From: Streptomyces lydicus
GTDB lineage: Bacteria; Actinomycetota; Actinomycetes; Streptomycetales; Streptomycetaceae
NCBI RefSeq assembly: GCF_004125265.1
Contig: NZ_RDTE01000003.1
Coordinates: 3,472,001-3,536,000, forward strand
DNA: 64,000 bases
Direction of reading: 5' to 3'
Position 1 is the first letter of the stretch, and every line of letters starts with the position of its first letter. The position numbers were made by a program, and so were the translations under genes. The notes under the pieces were generated by a model, which did no database searches, had not been told where the DNA came from, and saw nothing but the letters and a program-made list of their open reading frames with translations. This document shows positions 1 to 7,857 of this stretch, piece after piece.

Positions 1-946
1 CGGCGACCTTGGTCAGCCAGCGTTCCACGGGGCGGTCGGGGGCGCCGAAGAGATGGCCGTACCAGCCCGGCGAGGCGATACCGGCGCCGTAGCCGCTGTG
101 CCGGGAGAGCCGTCGGTGCGTCCAGGGCACCCAGGTCACCGCCGTCTTCACCTTCGGAAGGCCCTTGAGCAGCTGCCGGTCGGCGGCCACGGTGGTGCGC
201 CGCGCCAGGGCCGGTACATGCCAGGCACCGCACACCACGGCGATACCGTCCCCGAACTCCCTTCGGGCGGCGCGCAGCCGCAGCCGCATATGGGCCTCGC
301 GCACCGGATCACGGTCATGGCCGCCGTCCCCGTACGCCTCGCGCAGCGCCCCCATCGCCTCGGCCAGCGCCGCGAACGGGGCCAGCGCATCCGCACCGGC
401 GCCCCCTCCGGTCCCCACTCCGGTCCCCGGTCCTCCCGCGCCCCCGCGGTGTTCGACCACGTCCTCCCACCAGCGCTCGGGATCGTCGTACCCGGCCGCC
501 TCGGCCAGCACCCGGATCGGATCGACCCGTACCTCTGCCTCGTCGGGTGCCGCTGCCTGCTCCTGTCCGGCGGCCGGAGGCTCGTCGGCCGGCCTCCCCT
601 CGGTCACCGGCTCCTCACCGTCCCCCATCGCCAGCGAGTGCGCCGCGGGCAGGTCGATGAAGCGGACGGGGACGCCGCGCTCCAGTGCCCAGCGCATCGC
701 CACCCACTCCGGGGAGAACTCGGCCAGCGGCCAGAACGTCGCACGGCCGGGGTCGTCCTGTGCGTGGGCGAGCAGCGCGACGGGCGGACGCATCTCCTCG
801 TGGGCGGCCAGCGGCAGCAGCGCGTCCGCCTCCGGTGGCCCCTCGATCAGGACCGCGTCCGGCGTGCACTGGTCGAGGGCGGCACGCACCGCCCGCGCCG
901 AGCCGGGGCCGTGATGCCGCACCCCGAGCAGCACCGGCCCGGTCAT
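1..946 (-). CDS. DUF5682 family protein (C-terminus off the window)
   Basis: The gene runs off the left edge; about 315 N-terminal residues are visible. The protein opens MTGPVLLGVRHHGPGSARAV and continues with an alternating strand/helix pattern (VLIEGPPEADALL, then PVRFIDLPAAH). A low-complexity Pro/Ala/Gly segment follows and then a conserved block around GIAVVCGAWHVPAL. This matches DUF5682 proteins, which in actinobacteria sit with MoxR AAA ATPases, SWIM zinc-finger proteins and VWA-domain proteins; the VWA gene would lie just outside the window. Its start overlaps the stop of the upstream MoxR gene in an ATGA, so the two are translationally coupled. The biochemical function is unknown; a partner or substrate of the MoxR ATPase is an inference from context. 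Confidence 0.82.
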   Translation of the reverse strand, partial: MTGPVLLGVRHHGPGSARAVRAALDQCTPDAVLIEGPPEADALLPLAAHEEMRPPVALLAHAQDDPGRATFWPLAEFSPEWVAMRWALERGVPVRFIDLPAAHSLAMGDGEEPVTEGRPADEPPAAGQEQAAAPDEAEVRVDPIRVLAEAAGYDDPERWWEDVVEHRGGAGGPGTGVGTGGGAGADALAPFAALAEAMGALREAYGDGGHDRDPVREAHMRLRLRAARREFGDGIAVVCGAWHVPALARRTTVAADRQLLKGLPKVKTAVTWVPWTHRRLSRHSGYGAGIASPGWYGHLFGAPDRPVERWLTKVA

Positions 947-2097
947 GCGCTCACCTCACGGCAGGCGCGGTAGAAGTCCTTCCAGCCGTCGCGCTCGCGC
1001 ACCACGGTCTCCAGGTACTCCTGCCATACGACGCGGTCGGCCGCCGGATCGCGGACCACGGCCCCCAGGATGCCCGCGGCCACGTCCCCGGCACGCAGCA
1101 CACCGTCCCCGAAGTGGGTGGCCAGCGCCAGCCCGTTCGTCACCACCGAGATGGCCTCGGCCGTGGAAAGAGTGCCGGAGGGCGACTTGAGCTTGGTGCG
1201 GCCGTCGGAGGTGAGACCGGCCCGCAGCTCGCGGAAGACCGTGACGACCCGGCGGATCTCGTCCAGCCCCTCCGGCCCGGCCGGGAGATCCAGCGAGCGC
1301 CCGATCTGCCCGACCCGGCGCGAGACGATGTCCACCTCTTCGTCCGGGGTGGCGGGCAGCGGCAGGACGACGGTGTTGAAGCGGCGGCGCAGCGCGCTGG
1401 AGAGTTCGTTGACCCCGCGGTCGCGGTCGTTGGCGGTGGCGATCAGGTTGAACCCGCGGACGGCCTGCACCTCCTGCCCCAGCTCCGGGATGGGCAGGGT
1501 CTTTTCCGACAGGACCGTGATGAGCGTGTCCTGGACGTCGGCGGGGATGCGGGTCAGTTCCTCGACCCGTGCCGTCATGCCCCGGGCCATCGCTCGCATC
1601 ACCGGGCTGGGCACCAGCGCCTCGCGGCTGGGGCCGTCGGCGAGCAGCCGGGCGTAGTTCCAGCCGTAGCGGATCGCCTCTTCGGGGGTGCCGGCCGTGC
1701 CCTGGACCAGCAGGGTGGAATCGCCGCTGACGGCCGCCGCCAGATGCTCGGACACCCAGGTCTTCGCGGTGCCCGGCACGCCCAGCAGGAGCAGTGCGCG
1801 ATCCGTCGCCAGCGTCGTCACGGCGACCTCGACGATCCGGCGCGGGCCGACGTATTTGGGGGTGATGACCGTGCCGTCCGCGAGCGTGCCGCCGAGGAGA
1901 TAGGTCGCGACCGCCCACGGCGAGAGCCGCCAGCGCTCCGGGCGCGGCCGGTCGTCGGCCGCCGCGAGGGCCGTCAGCTCCGCCGCGAAACTGTCCTCGG
2001 CGTGCGGTCGCAGCGCTTCGCCGCCCGCGCCCTGCGGCGCCGTCCCACCGTTCGGTTCGGTCTCGTCGTCCGTCGTCTTGAAGCTGTTCTCGGACAT
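943..2097 (-). CDS. MoxR-type AAA+ ATPase
   Basis: 384-residue AAA+ ATPase. A Walker A motif (GVPGTAKT) lies near residue 107, a sensor-1-like stretch LIATANDRDRGVNELSSALR lies in the middle, and the AAA lid follows. This is the MoxR family, whose members act as chaperone-like ATPases that remodel partner proteins, usually with a VWA-domain protein. I chose the ATG at 2097 because GAGGGGGAACC precedes it; an in-frame extension to 2163 has no ribosome binding site. It forms an operon with the DUF5682 gene (ATGA overlap) and is divergent from the SWIM gene. A RecA-NDp-like promoter lies about 66 bp upstream of the start, suggesting DNA-damage induction. The family assignment is firm; the role is inferred. 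Confidence 0.92.
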   Translation of the reverse strand: MSENSFKTTDDETEPNGGTAPQGAGGEALRPHAEDSFAAELTALAAADDRPRPERWRLSPWAVATYLLGGTLADGTVITPKYVGPRRIVEVAVTTLATDRALLLLGVPGTAKTWVSEHLAAAVSGDSTLLVQGTAGTPEEAIRYGWNYARLLADGPSREALVPSPVMRAMARGMTARVEELTRIPADVQDTLITVLSEKTLPIPELGQEVQAVRGFNLIATANDRDRGVNELSSALRRRFNTVVLPLPATPDEEVDIVSRRVGQIGRSLDLPAGPEGLDEIRRVVTVFRELRAGLTSDGRTKLKSPSGTLSTAEAISVVTNGLALATHFGDGVLRAGDVAAGILGAVVRDPAADRVVWQEYLETVVRERDGWKDFYRACREVSA

Positions 2098-2162
2098 GGT
2101 TCCCCCTCGTCGCAACGTGTGCGGCCGGGACGGCGAAATCCCTGCGGCCGCTTGCGGAATCA

Positions 2163-2185
2163 AGCCTGCACCACGCCACTGACAA
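2163..2185 (-). promoter_or_regulatory. RecA-NDp/PafBC-like promoter of the MoxR operon
   Basis: Read on the minus strand, TTGTCAGTG is followed by 8 bases and CAGGCT. The element agrees with the LexA-independent DNA-damage promoter described for mycobacteria (tTGTCRgtg-N8-TAnnnT, activated by PafBC), except that the -10 begins with C instead of T. The predicted start point leaves a 5' UTR of roughly 60 bases before the MoxR ATG. Its mirror copy at 2235 drives the divergent SWIM gene. Confidence 0.6.
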
Positions 2186-2234
2186 TCCCCCGAAAACCCA
2201 CCCTGAGCTGCGAGTTCAGCGCGGTCACCGGCGA

Positions 2235-2257
2235 TTGTCAGTGGGGCGTCGTAGCGT
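2235..2257 (+). promoter_or_regulatory. RecA-NDp/PafBC-type promoter of the SWIM gene
   Basis: TTGTCAGTG, then 8 bases (GGGCGTCG), then TAGCGT: a perfect match to the RecA-NDp consensus tTGTCRgtg-N8-TAnnnT. The last T of the -10 is 8 bases before the ATG of the SWIM gene, so transcription should start at or next to the start codon and give a leaderless mRNA. This fits the absence of any Shine-Dalgarno sequence there. Confidence 0.75.
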
Positions 2258-2264
2258 CGATGAC

Positions 2265-3656
2265 ATGAATCCGCAGGGGGAACGCTGGACGACGGATCAG
2301 GTGCTCGCGCTGGCGCCTGACGAGGCCTCGCGCAAGGCGGGCGGCAAGCTCGCGGCGCCGGGTCCGTGGTCGGAAACGGGCGCGGACGCGAGCGCGGTGT
2401 GGGGGCAGTGCAAGGGCAGCGGCAAGAAGCCGTATCACACGGCCGTGGATCTCAACGGTCCTGCTTTCACGTGCAGTTGTCCGAGCCGCAAGTTTCCGTG
2501 CAAGCACGCGCTGGGGCTGCTGCTGCTCTGGGCGGGCGGTGGCCGGGAGGTGACGGCCGGGGACCCGGCGCCGTGGGCGGGCGAGTGGCTGGCCGGACGC
2601 CGGGAGCGCGCCGAGCGGTCCGCCCGATCGGCCCCGGGCGGCGGCGCTCCCTCGCGGGCGCCTGCCGATCCGGAGGCCGCCAAGCGGCGGGCGGAGCGCC
2701 GGATGCAGCGGATCGGCGCCGGTGCGACGGAGCTGGAACAGCGTCTGGAGGATCTGCTCCAGGCCGGGCTGGCCTCGGCCGGCCACGGTGCCGGGGAGAC
2801 CTCCCGGGGCGGCGGCGGAGGGGGCTCCTGGGGCGAGACTGCAGCCCGCATGGTCGACGCCCAGGCGCCCGGCCTCGCCTCGCGGGTGCGCGAGCTGAGC
2901 GCGGCCGTGGCGTCCGGTCCGGACTGGCCGGCCCGGCTGCTGGAGCAGTGCGCCCTGCTGCACCTCCTCGACCGGGGCTTCCTCGGCATCGAGCGGCTGC
3001 CGGCCCCACTCGCGGCAACGGTCCGCTCCCGTGTGGGGCTGACCACGGAGGCGGCGGATCTGCTGACCGGCCCCGAGGCGGCGACGGTCCGGGACCGCTG
3101 GCTGGTGCTCGCCCAACAGGACACCGAGGAGGGCATGTTGACCACCCGCCGCATCTTCCTCCGGGGCGAGCGGACCGGCCGGATGGCGCTGCACCTCTCC
3201 TTCGGCGGCGGCGCCCAGCGCCCGCCGGCGCCGGCCCTGCCCCCCGGTCTGGTGCTCGACGCGGACCTCGCCTACTACCCCGGCGCCCGCCCCCTGCGCG
3301 CCGCCCTGGGCGAGCGGCACGCCCCCGCGGTCCCGGGCCCCGTGCCGTCCGGCTGCGGTATCGACGCCGCCCTGGCCGCGTACGGGGACGCTCTGCGCGA
3401 CGACCCATGGCTGGATTCCTGGCCGGTGGTACTCACCGAGGTCACGCCGATCCCCGGTCGCGACGGCAAGAGCTGGCAACTGGCCGACGCGGACGGGGAA
3501 TCGGCACTGCCGCTGGACCCACGCGGTCCGGGACAGACGGGCCTGTGGCAGCTGGCCGCCATATCGGGCGGCGCGCCGCTCACGGTCTTCGGCGAATGCG
3601 GCCACCGCGGCTTTCTGCCGCTGACCGTCTGGGACCCGGCCCCGGTGCCCCTGTGA
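2265..3656 (+). CDS. SWIM zinc-finger protein
   Basis: 463 residues. The N-terminal part carries a SWIM zinc-binding motif, CSCPSRKFPCKH near residue 70 (CxC...CxH), a fold that binds DNA or protein and occurs in MuDR transposases, Rad51-paralogue partners and bacterial SNF2-associated proteins. The rest contains Arg/Ala-rich helices and a C-terminal domain of unknown function. The ATG at 2265 was chosen because the promoter -10 lies 8 bases upstream, implying a leaderless message; an earlier in-frame start at 2235 would lie inside the promoter. It is followed after 91 bp by the DUF5691 gene on the same strand, and is divergent from the MoxR/DUF5682 pair. SWIM, DUF5691, MoxR and DUF5682 genes cluster in many actinomycetes; the molecular role is unknown. 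Confidence 0.88.
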   Translation: MNPQGERWTTDQVLALAPDEASRKAGGKLAAPGPWSETGADASAVWGQCKGSGKKPYHTAVDLNGPAFTCSCPSRKFPCKHALGLLLLWAGGGREVTAGDPAPWAGEWLAGRRERAERSARSAPGGGAPSRAPADPEAAKRRAERRMQRIGAGATELEQRLEDLLQAGLASAGHGAGETSRGGGGGGSWGETAARMVDAQAPGLASRVRELSAAVASGPDWPARLLEQCALLHLLDRGFLGIERLPAPLAATVRSRVGLTTEAADLLTGPEAATVRDRWLVLAQQDTEEGMLTTRRIFLRGERTGRMALHLSFGGGAQRPPAPALPPGLVLDADLAYYPGARPLRAALGERHAPAVPGPVPSGCGIDAALAAYGDALRDDPWLDSWPVVLTEVTPIPGRDGKSWQLADADGESALPLDPRGPGQTGLWQLAAISGGAPLTVFGECGHRGFLPLTVWDPAPVPL

Positions 3657-3747
3657 CCCGGGCCCCCGCCGCCCCGCCGGCCAGGCCCCTCACCCCCGCC
3701 ACCCACCGGTGGCACACACCGTCCACCACCGATCCCGGAGGAAGGGC

Positions 3748-5685
3748 ATGACGACCACCACCAGGCCCACCAAGGCCACTTCACCCACTTCACCCAACTC
3801 ACCCGCTGCACCCAACTCGCCCGCTGCACCTGCTTCCCCCGCTCCCGCCGCCGCCCCCGAATCCACATCCGCACCAGCACCCGCATCCGCACCCACACCC
3901 GCCACGTCTCCTTCCCCTTCCCCGGCCCCCACCCCGACCGCCCCGGCTCCCTGGGCCGACCTCGTGAGCGCCGCGCTCCTCGGGACCGAGCGGCGGACGC
4001 CGCCGGTGGCGGTGCGCCCCGGACAGGGCGCCGCGGCCGCGCTGCTGGACGCGGCGGCGGTGAGCACGGTGCGCCGCCGCGCCGCACTGCGCCCGGCACC
4101 GGCCGGCGAACGGCCCGCCCCGGCCCCGGCCGACCCACGGCCCCCGCTGCCGCCCGCCGCGCGCCGCCGGCTGGCCCTGCTGCTCGCCGACCGCGGCGGC
4201 AGCGGCGGCAGCCGCCGGGGCACGGCCCCCGACCTCACCGAACTGCTCCCCCAGTGGCTGGCCGCCGCCGAGGAGTACGGCTACCGGGCCCCGGAGGCAC
4301 TGCTGCCCGCACTGCTCGACGCGGCCCGCGCCCGTACGGACCTGCGGCCCGCCGCGCTGGCGCTGGCGGGGCCGCGCGCACTGTGGCTGTCGCGGCTCAA
4401 CGCGGAGTGGAAGTTCGCGCTCCGGGGGATCGGCGGCCCGGCCGACCTCTCCGGCGACGGCGGCACCAACGACACCGACAACCCCGACGGCCCGGACGGC
4501 CCGGACGGCATACGACACCGCTGGGAGGAGGGCCTGTTCGCCGAGCGGGTCGCCCTGCTGACCGCGCTGCGCCGCCAGGACCCGGGGGCCGGCCTGGCGC
4601 TGCTGTCCACGACCTGGTCCACGGAGCGGGCCGAGGACCGTCTGATGTTCCTCGACTCGCTGCGTGACGGGCTCTCGACGGCCGACGAGCCGTTCCTGGA
4701 ACAGGCGCTGTCCGACCGCAGCCGGAACGTCCGCGCCACGGCCGCCGAACTGCTCTCCACGCTGCCCGGATCCGCCCTCGCGGCCCGGATGGCACAGCGC
4801 GCGCACACCTGTGTCGGCCCGGACCGTACGGCCGGCGCGCCGGGGATCGCCGTCGAGGCGCCGCACGAGTGCGATGCGGGGATGCAGCGGGACGGCGTGG
4901 CGCCCAAACCGCCCGCCGGACGGGGCGAACGGTCCTGGTGGCTGGGCCAGTTGGTGGAGGCGGCTCCGCTGGACGGATGGCACGCCCGCTTCGGTGGCCG
5001 CGACGCGGCGGCGATCGTCGCACTGCCGGTGGCCGACGACTGGCGGACGGAGCTGCACGACGCCTGGTGCCGCGCCGCGGTGCGCCAGCGGAACACCGAC
5101 TGGGCGCGGGCGCTGCTGGGTGCGCCGGGCGCTCCGTCCCGGGCGGCCGAGGTCGCACCGGCCGGCTCGTCGCGGGACCTGACCAAGCTGCTGACCGTAC
5201 TGCCCGATGCCGAACGCGCCCGGTGGGTCGCGGAGTTCATCGCGGCCCACGGGCTGTCGGAGGCCTTCCGGATGCTCGGCGTGTGCGCGGTCCCCTGGGC
5301 CGAACCGCTCGGCGGGGCCGTCGTCGACGCCCTGGACATCGCCCGGGACGCGGGCAGCTACCCATGGAGCTTCAGTGGGGTGATGGGCCTGGCCGAGCGC
5401 TGTCTGGACCCGGCGGCGGCGGACCGTCTCGCTCTGCTCACCGCCGTCACCGACGAGCCGGAGGGCGCCTCACCGGGCTCCGGCGGCTACTGGTCCGAGG
5501 CCTTCCAGCGCCTGGTCGGCACCCTGCGCCTCCGCGCCACCATGCATGCGGAACTCGCCCCGGACCCGACCGGGCACGACGCCACGGCCAACAGCGGCAC
5601 AGGTACGGGCACCCGCACCCGCACCCCTACCGCCACCCCGGCCCACGGCCCGGTCCGGACCACACGACAGCCCCTCGCACCATGA
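3748..5685 (+). CDS. DUF5691 family protein with HEAT-like repeats
   Basis: 645 residues. The first ~70 residues are a Pro/Ala/Ser/Thr low-complexity tail, unusual for a cytosolic protein. Helical repeats follow, for example SRNVRATAAELLSTLPGSAL, which resemble HEAT or armadillo units and suggest a protein-binding scaffold. The C-terminus is again Thr/Pro-rich. The start at 3748 is set by the ribosome binding site GGAGGAAGGGC. It lies 91 bp downstream of the SWIM gene and is probably cotranscribed from the DNA-damage-type promoter at 2235. The family is known only from its clustering with SWIM/MoxR/VWA genes; a scaffold role is an inference. Confidence 0.85.
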   Translation: MTTTTRPTKATSPTSPNSPAAPNSPAAPASPAPAAAPESTSAPAPASAPTPATSPSPSPAPTPTAPAPWADLVSAALLGTERRTPPVAVRPGQGAAAALLDAAAVSTVRRRAALRPAPAGERPAPAPADPRPPLPPAARRRLALLLADRGGSGGSRRGTAPDLTELLPQWLAAAEEYGYRAPEALLPALLDAARARTDLRPAALALAGPRALWLSRLNAEWKFALRGIGGPADLSGDGGTNDTDNPDGPDGPDGIRHRWEEGLFAERVALLTALRRQDPGAGLALLSTTWSTERAEDRLMFLDSLRDGLSTADEPFLEQALSDRSRNVRATAAELLSTLPGSALAARMAQRAHTCVGPDRTAGAPGIAVEAPHECDAGMQRDGVAPKPPAGRGERSWWLGQLVEAAPLDGWHARFGGRDAAAIVALPVADDWRTELHDAWCRAAVRQRNTDWARALLGAPGAPSRAAEVAPAGSSRDLTKLLTVLPDAERARWVAEFIAAHGLSEAFRMLGVCAVPWAEPLGGAVVDALDIARDAGSYPWSFSGVMGLAERCLDPAAADRLALLTAVTDEPEGASPGSGGYWSEAFQRLVGTLRLRATMHAELAPDPTGHDATANSGTGTGTRTRTPTATPAHGPVRTTRQPLAP

Positions 5686-5774
5686 GCTTCCGCCTGCCCC
5701 TCTGTTCCGGAACCGCCCACGCCCCGGCAGCCGCCCGCGCCCCGGCCACCCTGGCCGCCCGGGCGTCCCGCGGC

Positions 5775-6233
5775 TCAGACCGCCAGCGAGCGCACATTCG
5801 CGTTGACCCACTCCACGATCGAAGCGGTCGTCGCGCCCGGCGTGAAAATCTCCGCGACGCCCTGCGCCTTGAGCGGGGCGATGTCGTCCTCGGGGATGAT
5901 GCCGCCGCCGAAGACCTTGATGTCCGCCGCGTCGCGCTCCTCCAGGAGGGCGATGACCTTTGCGAAGAGGGTGTTGTGCGCGCCGGAGAGGATGGACAGC
6001 CCGATCGCGTCGGCGTCCTCCTGGATCGCGGTGTCGACGATCTGCTCCGGGGTCTGGTGCAGCCCGGTGTAGATCACCTCCATACCGGCGTCGCGCAGCG
6101 CCCGCGCGATGACCTTGGCGCCCCGGTCGTGCCCGTCCAGGCCCGGCTTCGCCACGACCACACGGATCGGACCCGACCTGCCCGCCGTGCCCTGGCTCCC
6201 CGCTTGCGCTCCGTCGTGCCGAGCCACACTCAT
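5775..6233 (-). CDS. icmB: Cobalamin-binding small subunit of an acyl-CoA mutase (IcmB-like)
   Basis: 152 residues, essentially one B12-binding domain. The DxHxxG motif that supplies the lower axial histidine ligand is present as LDGHDRGAKV near residue 33, followed by GLSILSGAHN and VFGGGIIPEDD, both typical of the Rossmann-like cobalamin fold. Isolated domains of this kind are the small subunits of two-component mutases such as isobutyryl-CoA mutase, which rearranges isobutyryl-CoA to n-butyryl-CoA for fatty acid and polyketide precursor supply. The large subunit is not in this window; in streptomycetes icmA and icmB are commonly unlinked. Start at 6233 is preceded by TTGGAGGCAGTG. A generic methylmalonyl-CoA mutase accessory protein is the alternative. 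Confidence 0.85.
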   Translation of the reverse strand: MSVARHDGAQAGSQGTAGRSGPIRVVVAKPGLDGHDRGAKVIARALRDAGMEVIYTGLHQTPEQIVDTAIQEDADAIGLSILSGAHNTLFAKVIALLEERDAADIKVFGGGIIPEDDIAPLKAQGVAEIFTPGATTASIVEWVNANVRSLAV

Positions 6234-6608
6234 CACTGCCTCCAAGCCATGCACGGCACTGTGGTGCCGCCGAGCCGACAATCGATCGCGCGACCGCGAT
6301 CCGGCGGCCACGAGCGTGAACGAACGTTATCGCCAGCATCCCGTACCCAGCCGTTTCGTGACATCCGGGGAGGGGGAAATCACACCTGGGACACGTTCGC
6401 TACGCGCCGTGTTCCGCGTGTCGTACCGCCCCGGCCGGGCGGATCCGTACGCGCGGGGCGGGCGCTCGGGGAGTCGCAGCCGGGCCACCGCGCCGCCGGG
6501 CGCGCATCAGGGCGGGTACGCCGCATGCCCGCCGTCGCTGCTCATGGCTTCCCACGAGGGCATACGGGGGTCGAAGCCGCCTCCCGCGTGCCGTTCGGGA
6601 GGTCGGCC
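6234..6608. other. Divergent intergenic region without a gene
   Basis: 375 bp between the B12-binding gene (leftward) and the lipase (rightward). It must hold both promoters. It is less GC-rich around 6310-6400 than its surroundings. I see no confident promoter hexamers, no small ORF with a ribosome binding site and no strong hairpin. Confidence 0.4.
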
Positions 6609-7598
6609 ATGCAGGCCCTGCCCTTTCTCTCCGCCCCTTTTCTGTCCGCACACCGTCTCTCCGCACCCCTTCTCTCTGCACCGCTCTCCGCATCCCTGCT
6701 GCTCGCGCGCCTTTTCGCCGCACCCTTCCAGCGCGCACGCCGGCTCCCCACCCACGCCTCTCCCCTGCTCCTGCGCAGCACGGCCGTGGAACTGGCGGTC
6801 CTCGCCGGCCACCTCCTCCTCTATCCGACCGGCATCTCCCGGGAACGCCCCGTGCCACCACCCGCCCCGCACCCCGCCACAAGAACCCCGGACGGACACC
6901 CGGCTCCGGAGACCGTGCAGCCCGCCCCCGGCGCGCCGTCGATGCTGCCGACCGAGGGCCGGGCCCATCCGCCGGTCCTCCTGCTCCACGGCTTCATCGA
7001 CAACCGCTCCGTCTTCCTGCTGCTGCGCCGCTCGCTGCACCGGCACGGCTGGCGTCATGTCGAGGCGCTCAACTACTCGCCGCTGACCTGCGATCTCCGT
7101 AAGGCCGCCGAGCTACTGAGCCGCCATGTGGAAGAGGTGTGCGCGCGAACCGGGCATCGCCGGGTGGACCTCGTGGGCCACAGCCTGGGCGGGCTCATCG
7201 CCCGCTATTACGTCCAGCGGCTCGGCGGCGACACCCGCGTCCGTACGCTGATCACGCTCGGCACCCCGCATTCCGGCACCGCCGTCGCCCCCCTGATGTC
7301 GGCGCACCCGATCGTCCGCCAAATGCGCCCCGATTCCGCGGTGATTACGGAGTTGTCGCTTCCGGCGCCGCATTGCCGGACGCACTTTGTCGCTTTCTGG
7401 AGCGAGGAAGACCGAGTGATGATCCCCGCCACGACGGCCAGAATCAGCCATCCGGATTTGCGTGCGGACAATGTGCATGTCGCCGGTGTCGGACATCTCG
7501 CGCTACCGGTCAACGGCACCGTCGCCGCCGGTATACGCGAGGCACTGACCTCGGCACAGACCGCGGAAGGAGCCACGGACGCCATTTCGGTGGCCTGA
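6609..7598 (+). CDS. Secreted or membrane-linked triacylglycerol lipase/esterase (alpha/beta hydrolase)
   Basis: 329 residues. The nucleophile elbow GHSLGG puts the catalytic serine at residue 192. The oxyanion segment LLLHGFIDNRS lies upstream and the histidine is probably in GVGHLAL near the C-terminus, so the triad looks complete. The N-terminus is a hydrophobic run with repeated LSAP units (SAPFLSAHRLSAPLLSAPLS), which could be a signal or membrane anchor. The family hydrolyses acyl esters; the substrate is not evident. The ATG at 6609 follows GGAGG with good spacing. It is divergent from icmB and is followed by the M23 peptidase gene after 259 bp containing a separate promoter. Confidence 0.88.
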   Translation: MQALPFLSAPFLSAHRLSAPLLSAPLSASLLLARLFAAPFQRARRLPTHASPLLLRSTAVELAVLAGHLLLYPTGISRERPVPPPAPHPATRTPDGHPAPETVQPAPGAPSMLPTEGRAHPPVLLLHGFIDNRSVFLLLRRSLHRHGWRHVEALNYSPLTCDLRKAAELLSRHVEEVCARTGHRRVDLVGHSLGGLIARYYVQRLGGDTRVRTLITLGTPHSGTAVAPLMSAHPIVRQMRPDSAVITELSLPAPHCRTHFVAFWSEEDRVMIPATTARISHPDLRADNVHVAGVGHLALPVNGTVAAGIREALTSAQTAEGATDAISVA

Positions 7599-7787
7599 CC
7601 CCGGCCGACGAGGATGGCCCGGCCCCGTCCCGCGCGACGCCGGAACGGGCGCCGGAACGGCGCCGCAGCGGCTACCTGATCTTGACGTGTTGCCGAACAA
7701 GCGTCGAACGGGTCGCCAAGAGCTCGCATGGGACTGCCGAAAGGCGGCCAAATGCCCGGTCTCGCCGAGCCCAAAACCTGTGGAAGA

Positions 7788-7817
7788 TTGTCGCCGCCGC
7801 GTACCGCCGGGTACAGT
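7788..7817 (+). promoter_or_regulatory. Probable housekeeping-type promoter of the M23 peptidase gene
   Basis: TTGTCG (7788-7793) and TACAGT (7812-7817) are separated by 18 bp, close to the sigma-70 consensus in spacing and sequence. The predicted start is about 35 bases before the GTG start codon. The evidence is sequence match only. Confidence 0.45.
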
Positions 7818-7857
7818 CGCCGCTAATTCTCCTGCTGCCGAGGCGAAAGAGAAGTTG

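Noticed and set aside
53..973. Long open frames on the plus strand over the DUF5682 gene
   Set aside because: Arg/Pro/His-rich shadow frames of a gene on the other strand.
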